Positions 7,562 to 14,566 of a stretch of 22,813 bases of DNA are shown one piece after another. Below the pieces are notes generated by a model. The model did not search any database. It had not been told where the DNA came from and saw only the letters and a list, made by a program, of their open reading frames with translations. Each line of letters opens with the position of its first letter. Position 1 is the stretch's first letter. Source of the stretch: Dehalococcoidia bacterium SM23_28_2 (lineage in GTDB: Bacteria; Chloroflexota; Dehalococcoidia; SM23-28-2); NCBI GenBank assembly GCA_001303545.1, contig LJUA01000021.1, positions 1 to 22,813 on the forward strand, written 5' to 3'. Both the position numbers and the translations under genes were made by a program.

Positions 7562-7580
7562 GCCCCGACGAGGTCGGGGC
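7562..7580. other. Strong hairpin in the operon leader
   Basis: GCCCCGAC (7562-7569) and GTCGGGGC (7573-7580) form a perfect 8-bp stem with a 3-nt loop, about 60 nt upstream of the threonine synthase start. No U-run follows, so it is not a standard terminator. It may be a dispersed palindrome or a leader stability element. The rest of 7506-7642 shows nothing else recognisable except the ribosome binding site AGGGGGG (7627-7633). Confidence 0.5.
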
Positions 7581-7642
7581 AATGGGAGAGGGCATCAGGC
7601 TGCCATGAACAGGCAGTGGCCAAGCAAGGGGGGATCGCCAAC

Positions 7643-8920
7643 ATGTCTTACGCTAGCCATTTACGCTGTAAAGAGTGCGGACGCTGTTATCCGCTAAACC
7701 CTGTCCACGTCTGCGAGTTCTGCTTTGGCCCCCTCGAGATAGACTACGACTATCAGGCCCTGGGCCGGCACATCAGCCGCCAACGCATCGAAAGAGGCCC
7801 CCTTACCGTCTGGCGCTACAGTGACTTCCTGCCCTGCGATCGGCAGCAGGTGGTGGACATCGGCGCTGGCTTCACGCCCCTGCTGAGGGCCCAGAACCTG
7901 GGCGAGGCCCTGGGCCTGCGCCAGCTCTACATCAAGAACGATTGCGCCAATCCTACCTGGTCGTTCAAGGACCGAGTGGTGACGGTGGCGGCCACCAAGG
8001 CCCTGGAATTCGGCTTCGATACCATGGCCTGTGCCTCCACCGGCAATCTGGCAAACGCGGTGGCCGCCCACGCTGCCAAGGCAGGGCTGCGAGCCCTCGT
8101 GTTCATCCCTGCCGACCTGGAGCAGGGGAAGATCGTCGGCTCGGCCATCTACGGCCCCACTCTCGTGGCGGTAAAGGGCAGCTACGACGATGCCAATCGT
8201 CTGTGCAGCGAGCTGGTCGAGAAGTACTCCTGGGCTTTCGTTAACATCAACATCCGCCCCTACTACGCCGAGGGGAGCAAGACGTTGGCCTATGAGGTGC
8301 TGGAGCAACTCGGCTGGCGGGCTCCCGATCACTGCATCGTCCCCATGGCCAGCGGCTCTTTGCTCACCAAGGTCTGGAGGGGGATCAAGGAGATGGCCTG
8401 GCTGGGCCTGGTGGATTGGGCTCACACCCGCATGTCGGGGGCGCAGGCGAAGGGCTGTTCGCCGATCGTCGAGGCCTGGGAGCGTCAGAGCTTCAACATC
8501 CGGCCGGTGCGCCCCAATACGATCGCCAAGTCGCTGGCCATCGGCAACCCCGCCGACGGCTACTATGCCCTGAAGGTGCTGGCCGACTCGGGCGGAGTCG
8601 CTGTGGCCGTGAGCGACGACGAGGTGGTGGAAGGGATTATGCTCCTGGCTGAGACCGAAGGGATCTTCACCGAGACGGCCGGCGGCGTGGTTATCGCCGG
8701 CCTGAGGCGACTGGCGGCCGAGGGCCGCATTCGGCCCGACGAGCTGGTGGTGGCCTTCATCACCGGCTCCGGTCTCAAGACCCAAGAGGCGGTGCTGGAT
8801 AGGCTGGCGCCTCGTCTGGAGATCGAGCCGCATCTGGCTTCCTTCGAGGAGGCCATCGCTGAGCATGGAGAGACTGTGGCTGCCGGTCGGCAGAGTAGTC
8901 GAGGAGAGGGTCATGGCTAA
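7643..8920 (+). CDS. thrC: Threonine synthase family PLP enzyme with N-terminal zinc ribbon
   Basis: Threonine synthase converts O-phosphohomoserine to threonine using pyridoxal phosphate. The 425-residue protein starts with a zinc ribbon (Cys9, Cys12, Cys24, Cys27), as in the long bacterial and archaeal form. The PLP lysine is Lys109 in NPTWSFKDR, and the phosphate/cofactor motif is ASTGNLANAVAAHAAKAG. The SFKDR context is the classic threonine synthase motif. The ATG at 7643 has AGGGGGG 9 nt upstream; a GTG at 7616 is in frame but has no clear binding site. The gene is first behind the SAM-I riboswitch, and its stop overlaps the next gene by 8 nt. Control by SAM is unusual for plain threonine synthesis, so a role in phosphohomoserine use for sulfur amino acids is possible but unproven. 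Confidence 0.9.
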   Translation: MSYASHLRCKECGRCYPLNPVHVCEFCFGPLEIDYDYQALGRHISRQRIERGPLTVWRYSDFLPCDRQQVVDIGAGFTPLLRAQNLGEALGLRQLYIKNDCANPTWSFKDRVVTVAATKALEFGFDTMACASTGNLANAVAAHAAKAGLRALVFIPADLEQGKIVGSAIYGPTLVAVKGSYDDANRLCSELVEKYSWAFVNINIRPYYAEGSKTLAYEVLEQLGWRAPDHCIVPMASGSLLTKVWRGIKEMAWLGLVDWAHTRMSGAQAKGCSPIVEAWERQSFNIRPVRPNTIAKSLAIGNPADGYYALKVLADSGGVAVAVSDDEVVEGIMLLAETEGIFTETAGGVVIAGLRRLAAEGRIRPDELVVAFITGSGLKTQEAVLDRLAPRLEIEPHLASFEEAIAEHGETVAAGRQSSRGEGHG

Positions 8921-9155
8921 GCAAAGGGTAAAGTTCACCTTTCCTACGGAGCTGATCAAGGAGCCCGTTATCTGGAAGCTATGCAAGCAGTTCGACTTGG
9001 TAACCAACATCCGCCGCGCCGACGTCACCGAAGATAGGGGCTGGGTCATTCTGGAGCTGGAAGGGGAGATGGAGGAGATCGAACGAGGCGTCCAGTGGGT
9101 GATGGACCAGGGGGTGCGGGTGGACCCGGTGGCAGGGGACATTGTGGAAGGGTAG
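8913..9155 (+). CDS. NIL-domain protein, 80 aa
   Basis: The 80-residue protein matches the stand-alone NIL domain pattern: KVKFTFP-like opening (RVKFTFPTELIKEPVIWKL), then FDLVTNIRRADVTEDRGWV, then ILELEGEMEEIERGVQWV. NIL domains are ferredoxin-like folds found at the C-terminus of the methionine importer ATPase MetN, and in small proteins, some fused to ferredoxins, near sulfur amino acid genes. Here it follows threonine synthase with an 8-nt overlap and GAGGAGAGGG just before its ATG, so translation is coupled. It could sense methionine or assist sulfur transfer to a homoserine-derived substrate; neither is shown by the sequence. The longer start at 8865 lies deep inside the preceding gene and is rejected. 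Confidence 0.85.
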   Translation: MAKQRVKFTFPTELIKEPVIWKLCKQFDLVTNIRRADVTEDRGWVILELEGEMEEIERGVQWVMDQGVRVDPVAGDIVEG

Positions 9156-9164
9156 GAGGAGGAA

Positions 9165-9449
9165 GTGAGCGTTACCGTTAGAATACCGACGGCGCTGCGA
9201 AAGATCACCGCTGACCAGGACCGCGTCTCCGCCGACGGTGGAAGCCTCTCGGAGTGCATCGACGCCCTGGAGACGTCCTACCCCGGCCTCAAGGAGCGCC
9301 TGTGTGATGAGTCGGGGGAGATCCGGCGGTTTGTGAACGTCTACGTCAACGGCGAGGACGTTCGCTTCCTCCAGGGCCTGGTCACCCCCCTCAAGGACGG
9401 CGACGAGGTGAGCATCGTGCCGGCGGTGGCCGGCGGCGGATGGGCGTAG
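9165..9449 (+). CDS. cysO: CysO-like ubiquitin-fold sulfur carrier with C-terminal extension after GG
   Basis: A 94-residue MoaD/ThiS-family protein. Motifs such as VTVRIPTALRK, FVNVYVNGEDVRF, LKDGDEVSIVPAVAGG match what I recall of Mycobacterium tuberculosis CysO almost line by line. CysO carries sulfur as a C-terminal thiocarboxylate used by CysM to make cysteine. The carrier normally ends in GG; here it ends AGGGWA, so two or three residues must be removed before adenylation. The JAMM protease gene in the same operon is the obvious candidate. The start is GTG at 9165, preceded by AGGAGGAGG. The gap to the upstream NIL gene is 9 nt, and the E1 fusion gene follows after 22 nt. Confidence 0.88.
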   Translation: MSVTVRIPTALRKITADQDRVSADGGSLSECIDALETSYPGLKERLCDESGEIRRFVNVYVNGEDVRFLQGLVTPLKDGDEVSIVPAVAGGGWA

Positions 9450-9471
9450 GAGCTTTCGGCGGGAGGAAGGA

Positions 9472-10563
9472 ATGGCCGTAACCGTCTACATACCGGCACC
9501 GTTTCGGAGGCTCACGAACAACCGCAGCTACGTGGAGGGTCATGGTCAGACGGTGGCCGAGCTCCTGGACGACCTGAAGGCTCGCTACCCCGCTCTGGGA
9601 GACATGCTCCAGGGCGAAGGGGGTGATCTGCCCTCCCACATCAGCATCTACGTGAACAATCAGGAGATTCACAGCCTTCAGGGGGAAGCGACCCCTTTGA
9701 AGGATGGCGATGAAGTGGCGGTGATCCCGGTCATCGCTGGCGGGCAGGACCTCACATCGGAGCAGATGCTGCGCTACTCGCGCCAGATCATGATCCCCGA
9801 TGTGGGGGTCGCCGGTCAGCGCAAGCTGCTGGATGCCAGAGTGCTCGTAGTGGGGGCCGGCGGTCTGGGTTCGCCGGCAGCAGTCTACCTGGCGGCCGCT
9901 GGCGTGGGCACCCTGGGCATCGTCGACAGCGACGAGCTGGACCTCTCCAACCTCCAGCGGCAGATCCTTCACCACACTCCAGACGTGGGGCGGCCGAAGG
10001 TTGAGTCAGCTCAGGAAACGATTGCCCGCTACAATCCCGATGTGCGGGTCATCCCTTATAGAGAGCGCCTAGATGCAGCCAACGCCTTGGAGATCGTCGG
10101 CCAGTACGATGTGGTGGTGGGTGCGGTGGACAACTTCGACACTCGCTACCTGCTGAACGACGCTTCCTACCTGGCGGGCAAGCCCTACGTAGACGGCGGC
10201 GTCTTCCTGTTCGAGGGGCAGGTGACGGTGTTCATTCCCGGCCAGGGATGCTATCGCTGCCTTTTCCCGGCGCCGCCGCCGGCGGAGGTGGTGCCTAAGC
10301 CCTCCCAGGTTGGCCTTCTGGGGACGCTGCCGGGAGTCATCGGCGTCATCGAGGCGTTCGAGGCTTTGAAGCTCATCCTGGGCCTGGGCGAATCGCTGGC
10401 CGGCCGGTTGCTCATCTTCGATGCTCTGGCCATGGAGTTCCGCCAGGTGAGGACTCGCCGCGACCCCCAATGCCCGCTTTGCGGCGATGCTCCCACTATC
10501 CGTGAGCTTGGCGAATACAAAGCCCTTTCCAGCTCGCCTCTGGCCGGGCGCGACGAGGGTTAG
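9472..10563 (+). CDS. Fusion of a CysO/MoaD-like domain to a ThiF/MoeB-type E1 adenylyltransferase
   Basis: Residues 1-91 form a second ubiquitin-like carrier domain ending in VIPVIAGG. The E1-like enzyme follows directly (residues ~95-345: SEQMLRYSRQ, nucleotide motif VVGAGGLGSPAA, DSDELDLSNLQRQ, AVDNFDTRYLLND). The zinc site is complete: Cys260/Cys263 (CYRC) and Cys334/Cys337 (CPLC). MoeB-like proteins usually have a cysteine in a VPSCAEAGVLG-like loop; here the loop reads VPKPSQVGLLG, so that cysteine is missing. No rhodanese domain follows. The enzyme should adenylate a carrier C-terminus, either its own after cleavage or that of the upstream CysO. The start ATG at 9472 follows GGGAGGAAGG. 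The last ~15 residues look like a poorly conserved tail. Confidence 0.9.
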   Translation: MAVTVYIPAPFRRLTNNRSYVEGHGQTVAELLDDLKARYPALGDMLQGEGGDLPSHISIYVNNQEIHSLQGEATPLKDGDEVAVIPVIAGGQDLTSEQMLRYSRQIMIPDVGVAGQRKLLDARVLVVGAGGLGSPAAVYLAAAGVGTLGIVDSDELDLSNLQRQILHHTPDVGRPKVESAQETIARYNPDVRVIPYRERLDAANALEIVGQYDVVVGAVDNFDTRYLLNDASYLAGKPYVDGGVFLFEGQVTVFIPGQGCYRCLFPAPPPAEVVPKPSQVGLLGTLPGVIGVIEAFEALKLILGLGESLAGRLLIFDALAMEFRQVRTRRDPQCPLCGDAPTIRELGEYKALSSSPLAGRDEG

Positions 10564-10617
10564 GAGGTGGAGGTACCGCTACCTGCGAGCGATTGATGGG
10601 CGGTATCTGATAGGGGC

Positions 10618-11511
10618 ATGCGCTACTCCAACATCCTGGAATCTATCGGCAACACCCCTCTGGTAGAGCTGAGGAACCTTAGCCCCAATCCGCGGGTGCG
10701 CATCTTCGCCAAGCTGGAGGGGCAGAACCCCGGCGGCAGCCTCAAGGACCGCATCGCCCACTACATGATCAAAACGGCCGAGGAGAACGGCGAACTGACG
10801 CCCGATCGGGTCATCCTGGAGGCCACCAGCGGCAACACAGGCATCGGCCTGGCTATGATCGGCATCGTCAAGGGGTACAAGGTGAAGGTGGTGATGCCGG
10901 ATAACCTCAGCCAGGAGAGGACGCAGCTTCTGCAGGCCTTCGGGGCGGACATCGTCTACTCGGATGGCGCCCGCGGTACCAACGGGGCCATCGAGATGGC
11001 TCTGGGGATGGCAGGCGAAGACCGCCGATACTACATGCCCTTCCAGTACGGCAACAAGAACAACCCCCGTGCACACTATGAGAACACCGGCCCCGAGATC
11101 CTGCGCGACTTGCCCGACGTGGATGTGTTCGTGGCTGGCCTGGGTACGGGTGGTACCCTTACGGGGGTAGGCCGACGCTTCAAAGAGCGCAATCCCAACA
11201 TCAAGGTCATCGCCACGCTGCCGCCGCTGGGTGATCTGGTGCAGGGCCTGCGTAGCCTGGAGGAAGGGTTCGTGCCGCCGGTGCTGGACGAGTCGCTGCT
11301 CGATGACCGGCTGGTGGTCGATTCGCGGACCGCCTTCGCCGCGGTCAAGGAGTTGCTCCACAAGGAGGGCATATTCGCCGGCGTCTCCTCCGGGGCTGTC
11401 CTGTACACCGCGCAGCGGGTCGCCGAGCAGATGGACGAAGGGAAGATCGTCGCCCTTCTGGCCGACGGCGGCTGGAAATATCTCTCCATGCCTCCAGACC
11501 AGGGGCTGTGA
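10618..11511 (+). CDS. cysM: CysM-type cysteine synthase (probable O-phosphoserine sulfhydrylase using CysO thiocarboxylate)
   Basis: A 297-residue PLP enzyme of the cysteine synthase family. The PLP lysine is Lys43 in NPGGSLKDR; the phosphate-binding and substrate loops are TSGNTGIGLAM and GLGTGGTLTGVG. It resembles M. tuberculosis CysM more than CysK, notably GFVPPVLDESLL, GIFAGVSSGAVL and ADGGWKYLS. Arg212 in QGLRSLEEGF lines up with what I recall as Arg220 of that enzyme, linked to O-phosphoserine preference. The long C-terminal tail of the mycobacterial protein is absent (ends MPPDQGL). With CysO, the E1 and the JAMM protease beside it, the likely reaction is phosphoserine plus CysO thiocarboxylate giving a CysO-cysteine adduct. 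The start is ATG at 10618 after AGGGGC. Confidence 0.88.
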   Translation: MRYSNILESIGNTPLVELRNLSPNPRVRIFAKLEGQNPGGSLKDRIAHYMIKTAEENGELTPDRVILEATSGNTGIGLAMIGIVKGYKVKVVMPDNLSQERTQLLQAFGADIVYSDGARGTNGAIEMALGMAGEDRRYYMPFQYGNKNNPRAHYENTGPEILRDLPDVDVFVAGLGTGGTLTGVGRRFKERNPNIKVIATLPPLGDLVQGLRSLEEGFVPPVLDESLLDDRLVVDSRTAFAAVKELLHKEGIFAGVSSGAVLYTAQRVAEQMDEGKIVALLADGGWKYLSMPPDQGL

Positions 11512-11548
11512 AGGCTGCTTGGGGCATGGAGATTGAGATGCGGTGGCG

Positions 11549-11953
11549 ATGTTGGCAATTGAGCAGCGCTACATCGATGAGATGATCGCCCACGCCCGCC
11601 AGGAGGCGCCCCTCGAGTGCTGCGGCGTCCTCGGCGGCAGAGACGGGCGCGTCCTCAAGCTCTTTCGAGCCACCAACGCCGAGCGCAGCCGCTATCGCTA
11701 TAACATCGACTCACAGGAGCTGTTCCGCATCAACCGGGAGTGCGAGGAAAACGGCTGGCAATTCCTGGGCATTTACCACTCACATCCCGACAGCGAGGCC
11801 TATCCTTCCCCGACCGATGTTGGCCTGGCGTTCTGGCCGGAATCGCTGTACTTTATCGTGTCGCTGAGGGATGCAGGCAATCCGGAGGTGCGCGCTTTCC
11901 GCATCCGCGATGGCGAAATCACGGAGGAAGAGATAGAGATCGTCAGGAGGTAG
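11549..11953 (+). CDS. mec: JAMM/Mov34 zinc metalloprotease (Mec-like)
   Basis: A 134-residue JAB1/MPN protein with the complete JAMM set: Glu23 in PLECCGVLGG, His77 and His79 in YHSHPDSEAYPSPTD, with Ser87 and Asp90. The motif context (IYHSHP..SEAYPS.TDV) closely resembles Mec of M. tuberculosis, which frees cysteine from the CysO-cysteine adduct. Here it may do two jobs: trim the residues after GG of the CysO protein and release the finished amino acid, as a related metalloprotease does in the Wolinella thiocarboxylate methionine pathway. The start is uncertain: GTG at 11543 and ATG at 11549 are in frame, neither with a strong ribosome site. A 38-nt gap follows cysM. Confidence 0.9.
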   Translation: MLAIEQRYIDEMIAHARQEAPLECCGVLGGRDGRVLKLFRATNAERSRYRYNIDSQELFRINRECEENGWQFLGIYHSHPDSEAYPSPTDVGLAFWPESLYFIVSLRDAGNPEVRAFRIRDGEITEEEIEIVRR

Positions 11954-11957
11954 CGTG

Positions 11958-12815
11958 GTGACAGCACTAGCTTCCATCACCATCCGCGATCGCCGATTCG
12001 TCTGGGGCAGCCGCACGTACGTCATGGGGGTGATCAACATCAGCCCGGATTCCTTCTCCGGCGACGGGCTGGGGAGGGATGTGGAGGCGGCGGTGGCCCA
12101 GGGCCGCCATTTCGAGGAAGAGGGCGCGGACATCCTGGACGTGGGGGGAGAATCCACTCGGCCGGGCTTTGAGCCCATATCCGCGGATGAGGAGATGGAG
12201 CTGGTGCTGCCGGTTGTCGAGCGGTTGGTGCGGGAGACGAGCCTGCCCGTCAGCATCGACACCTACAAGGTGGCGGTGGCCGAAAGGGCGGTCAAGGAAG
12301 CGGGAGCGCACATGATCAACGACATCTGGGGCTTCCGCCATGATGGGGAGAGGATGGCCATGGTGGCAGCGGAGACGGGGTTGCCGGCCGTCGTCATGCA
12401 CAACCAGCGCGGTCGCCCCTTCCACGACGTCATCGGCGATCTCTTGGTGGGATTCAGGGAGAGCCTGCGCATTGCTCGCGAGGCAGGCATCCCCGAAGAG
12501 CGGCTGATCATCGACCCCGGCTTCGGCTTCGGCTGGGATGAGAACCAGAATCTGGAGATGCTGCGCCGCCTGGGCGAGCTGAGGGCCATCGGGCGGCCCA
12601 TTCTCATCGGGACCTCCCGTAAGTCGACCATCGGCAAGGTTCTCGACCTGCCGGTGGAGGAGCGGCTGGAGGGCACAGCGGCCACGGTGGCCATCGCCAT
12701 CGCCAACGGCGCCGACATCGTGCGGGTGCACGACATGAAGGCGATGGTCCGCGTGACGCGGATGACCGACGCCATCGTGCGTGGCTGGAGCATAGGGGAA
12801 AGTAGACGTGGCTGA
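11958..12815 (+). CDS. folP: Dihydropteroate synthase
   Basis: The enzyme joins p-aminobenzoate to hydroxymethyl-dihydropterin diphosphate in folate synthesis. The protein (285 residues) shows the full motif series: VMGVINISPDSFSGDG, ADILDVGGESTRPG, VSIDTYKVAVAE, INDIWGF, VVMHNQ, LIIDPGFGFGW and ILIGTSRKS. GTG codons at 11955 and 11958 are both in frame. AGGAGG at 11945-11950 lies 4 nt before the first and 7 nt before the second, so 11958 is favoured. The gene starts within 5 nt of the JAMM stop, so it is translated from the same message. Its stop overlaps the next gene by 8 nt. Placement behind the SAM-controlled sulfur genes may link one-carbon folate supply to methionine. Confidence 0.96.
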   Translation: MTALASITIRDRRFVWGSRTYVMGVINISPDSFSGDGLGRDVEAAVAQGRHFEEEGADILDVGGESTRPGFEPISADEEMELVLPVVERLVRETSLPVSIDTYKVAVAERAVKEAGAHMINDIWGFRHDGERMAMVAAETGLPAVVMHNQRGRPFHDVIGDLLVGFRESLRIAREAGIPEERLIIDPGFGFGWDENQNLEMLRRLGELRAIGRPILIGTSRKSTIGKVLDLPVEERLEGTAATVAIAIANGADIVRVHDMKAMVRVTRMTDAIVRGWSIGESRRG

Positions 12816-13251
12816 GAAGCCAGAGCGAGAACCTGCGGAGAAGGCGGGCCGCAGATGGCCCGGGAGCCCCTGGAGTCAGAACGTCGGGGGCGTCGTGGAG
12901 GAAATGCGGCCGGGCTATTCGCGGCTGTCGCTGGTTGTCGAGCCTCGCCACACCAATTCCCGTGGCTCGGTGCACGGAGGCGTCATCACCTCCCTGATGG
13001 ATGCGGCCGTGGGCATCGCTCTTCGTGCCTCTCATGAGCCAGGCGACCCCGATCTGGCGGGCCAGACCACCATAGAGATGAACGTTAGCTTCTTGAAGCC
13101 GGCTCCCCTGGGCGAACGGCTGGTAGCGGAAGCCCGCCTTTTGAACAAGGGGCGCAACCTGGCCGTAGGCGATGTAGAAGTGAAGCAGCAGTCTGGCGAT
13201 CTGGTGGCCAAGGGGCGCCTCACCTACTTCATTCTGCGCAGGGCGCGATAG
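12808..13251 (+). CDS. Hotdog-fold thioesterase, PaaI type
   Basis: A 147-residue single hotdog domain. The signature NSRGSVHGGVITSLMDAAVG holds the HGG turn and the conserved Asp on the central helix. The strand region QTTIEMNVSFLKPAPLGE is typical of PaaI-type acyl-CoA thioesterases, which hydrolyse phenylacetyl- or other acyl-CoA. Residues 1-25 are charged and poorly conserved. The start is GTG at 12808, overlapping folP. It sits between folP and folK, a spot often held by folB in other bacteria. Nothing in the sequence suggests aldolase activity, so it is called a thioesterase; the substrate is unknown. Confidence 0.88.
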   Translation: MAEKPEREPAEKAGRRWPGSPWSQNVGGVVEEMRPGYSRLSLVVEPRHTNSRGSVHGGVITSLMDAAVGIALRASHEPGDPDLAGQTTIEMNVSFLKPAPLGERLVAEARLLNKGRNLAVGDVEVKQQSGDLVAKGRLTYFILRRAR

Positions 13252-13252
13252 C

Positions 13253-13798
13253 GTGTCGTCGCTGGTCGCCTCTGTCTACCTGGGACTGGGAGCCAACGTC
13301 GGTGACCGCCTGGGCAACCTGCGGACGGCGCTCGCTCGTTTGCAGACGCTGGCTCGCCTGGAGGAAGTATCCTCTCTCTATGAGACGGAGCCGCAGGGGG
13401 TGAGTGAGCAGCCTCCCTTCTTGAATGCCGTTTGCCGCATTACGACCGGCCTGGAGCCGGAGGGATTGCTGCGTTTCCTCAAGAACCTGGAGCAGGAGAT
13501 CGGCCGCCGACCGGGCGGGCAAAGGTGGGGGCCGCGACCCATCGATCTGGATATCCTTCTGTATGGTGAGCGGGTGGTGGATACCCCCGAGCTGCAGATA
13601 CCTCATCCGCGGCTGGCAGAAAGGGCCTTCGTCTTGGTGCCTCTGTGCGAGCTGGCACCCGAGCTACGTCATCCGCTGCTGGGGAAGACGATGAAAGAGC
13701 TCTTGGCCTCTGTGGGGAAGAAGGGGGTAAAGGAGATAGCTACCAGGGCCTGGTGGTCAGGCGGGGGAGACGAGCAGACAGCGGGGGCCGAGGCTTAG
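13253..13798 (+). CDS. folK: 2-amino-4-hydroxy-6-hydroxymethyldihydropteridine diphosphokinase (HPPK)
   Basis: HPPK activates the pterin with ATP just before the folP step. The 181-residue protein has VYLGLGANVGDRLGNL at the start, SSLYETEPQG near residue 42, FLNAVCRI, and the ATP/magnesium motif RWGPRPIDLDILLYG near residues 90-104, followed by PHPRLAERAFVLVPLCELAP. The GTG start at 13253 lies 2 nt after the preceding stop. The final ~20 residues (GGGDEQTAGAEA) are low-complexity. The gene ends the plus-strand operon, and its stop codon overlaps the stop of a convergent minus-strand gene. No terminator hairpin is obvious here. Confidence 0.95.
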   Translation: MSSLVASVYLGLGANVGDRLGNLRTALARLQTLARLEEVSSLYETEPQGVSEQPPFLNAVCRITTGLEPEGLLRFLKNLEQEIGRRPGGQRWGPRPIDLDILLYGERVVDTPELQIPHPRLAERAFVLVPLCELAPELRHPLLGKTMKELLASVGKKGVKEIATRAWWSGGGDEQTAGAEA

Positions 13799-14016
13799 GG
13801 GATAGCTTCCTCCTCCAGCTCTTCCTCCAGTTCGCTCTCGGTGGTGAGCATCGTCCAGCCGATCCAGAAGGCGAGGGCGGAGATGGCAGCGAGAGCGACC
13901 ATAACCGGTAGAGCTACCGCCATGTAGCTACGCCTGGCGGCGGCCCAGAGGAAGAGCAGCATCTGGAGGACAGCAGCGGCCATGATCAGGACGCCCGTTT
14001 GCTGTGATCGTTCCAT
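13795..14016 (-). CDS. Small two-helix membrane protein, 73 aa
   Basis: Residues about 8-27 (GVLIMAAAVLQMLLFLWAAA) and 33-57 form two hydrophobic segments joined by RRSY. An acidic tail follows (SELEEELEEE). The ATG at 14016 is preceded by GGGAGGTG at 8-9 nt spacing, a strong ribosome site. A longer frame upstream is only the shadow of the Trm112-like gene. It lies 47 nt behind that gene on the same strand and probably shares its promoter at 14279-14308. I recognise no family; the function is unknown. Confidence 0.7.
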   Translation of the reverse strand: MERSQQTGVLIMAAAVLQMLLFLWAAARRSYMAVALPVMVALAAISALAFWIGWTMLTTESELEEELEEEAIP

Positions 14017-14063
14017 TTCTTCGGCACCTCCCAACGTCACATCCAGCAGGCCACAACCTCGCG

Positions 14064-14246
14064 CTATTCCTGCGACTCCGGTGGGAGCAGATTGGGGATG
14101 GAGTCGACGATTGGATAGCGCTGGGAGCACTTGGGACAGAAGAGAGAGCCGCTGACAACCTCTTCGTCCCTCTCCTTTTCCACCGTGAGTTCGAGGGGGC
14201 CCTTGCAGAGGGGACAGGCCAGGATCTCCATCAGCTCTTTCCGCAT
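14064..14246 (-). CDS. Trm112-like zinc-binding protein, 60 aa
   Basis: The sequence begins MRKELMEILACPLCKGPLEL and continues with FCPKCSQRYPIVDSIPNLLP, which is the Trm112/UPF0434 pattern: paired Cys motifs CPLC (11-14) and CPKC (37-40), then YPI.D.IP.LLP. Trm112 proteins act as small partners that stabilise methyltransferases; many bacterial members have no assigned partner. The ATG at 14246 has GGAG at 8 nt spacing. A much longer upstream frame (to 14387) lacks support and crosses the promoter. It is the first gene of a short minus-strand unit with the membrane protein. Confidence 0.88.
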   Translation of the reverse strand: MRKELMEILACPLCKGPLELTVEKERDEEVVSGSLFCPKCSQRYPIVDSIPNLLPPESQE

Positions 14247-14278
14247 CAGCGTGCTCCAATCGCTTCTGGACAGCGGCC

Positions 14279-14308
14279 ATTGTAATCTCCTGCCGCTGGG
14301 CATGTCAA
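14279..14308 (-). promoter_or_regulatory. Promoter of the Trm112-like/membrane protein unit
   Basis: On the minus strand a consensus TTGACA (14308-14303) and TACAAT (14284-14279) are 18 nt apart. It runs divergently from the promoter at 14377-14405. Confidence 0.72.
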
Positions 14309-14376
14309 CGAAGATGGGCACCTCAGGCAGGCAATCCCTGGCGTTTCCTGCAGGCCTTGCCTTGCAGGCGACAGGA

Positions 14377-14405
14377 TTGACCGCCATTATAGATTGGGCT
14401 AGACT
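14377..14405 (+). promoter_or_regulatory. Promoter of the tandem desulforedoxin-like genes
   Basis: TTGACC (14377-14382), a 17-nt spacer and TAGACT (14400-14405). The first gene begins 28 nt downstream, after GAGGAGG. Confidence 0.72.
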
Positions 14406-14433
14406 TAGGGCGGAAAGAGGAGGCTGACGGGAA

Positions 14434-14553
14434 GTGGCTAATCAGGCGGGCAAGCGTTACCAGTGCACCAAGTGCGGCGCGGAGATGATCGTCACCAAAG
14501 GCGGTGAGGGAAACCTCTCCTGCTGCGGCCAGCCCATGCAACTGAAGCAATAG
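14434..14553 (+). CDS. Desulforedoxin-like iron protein, 39 aa
   Basis: The 39-residue protein carries YQCTKCGAEM and LSCCGQPM, that is CxxC (11, 14) and an adjacent CC pair (30, 31). This is the Fe(Cys)4 site of desulforedoxin and of the N-terminal domain of desulfoferrodoxin. Such domains are small electron carriers in anaerobes, often tied to superoxide or peroxide defence. The start is GTG, with GAGGAGG about 10 nt upstream. Only 13 nt separate it from a second copy of the same fold. It is too short for routine gene finding, but the motif, promoter and ribosome site support it. Confidence 0.85.
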   Translation: MANQAGKRYQCTKCGAEMIVTKGGEGNLSCCGQPMQLKQ

Positions 14554-14566
14554 GGGGAGGTGGAGC

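Noticed and set aside
7562..7580. Second terminator in the riboswitch leader
   Set aside because: Strong hairpin but no U-run; kept only as an unassigned hairpin.
7694..9259. 521-codon open frame on the minus strand opposite thrC and the NIL gene
   Set aside because: Antisense shadow; it crosses three well-supported plus-strand genes and shows no domain.
14064..14387. Upstream extension of the Trm112-like frame to 14387
   Set aside because: It would run through the promoter at 14279-14308; the ATG at 14246 has a good ribosome site and matches the family start.
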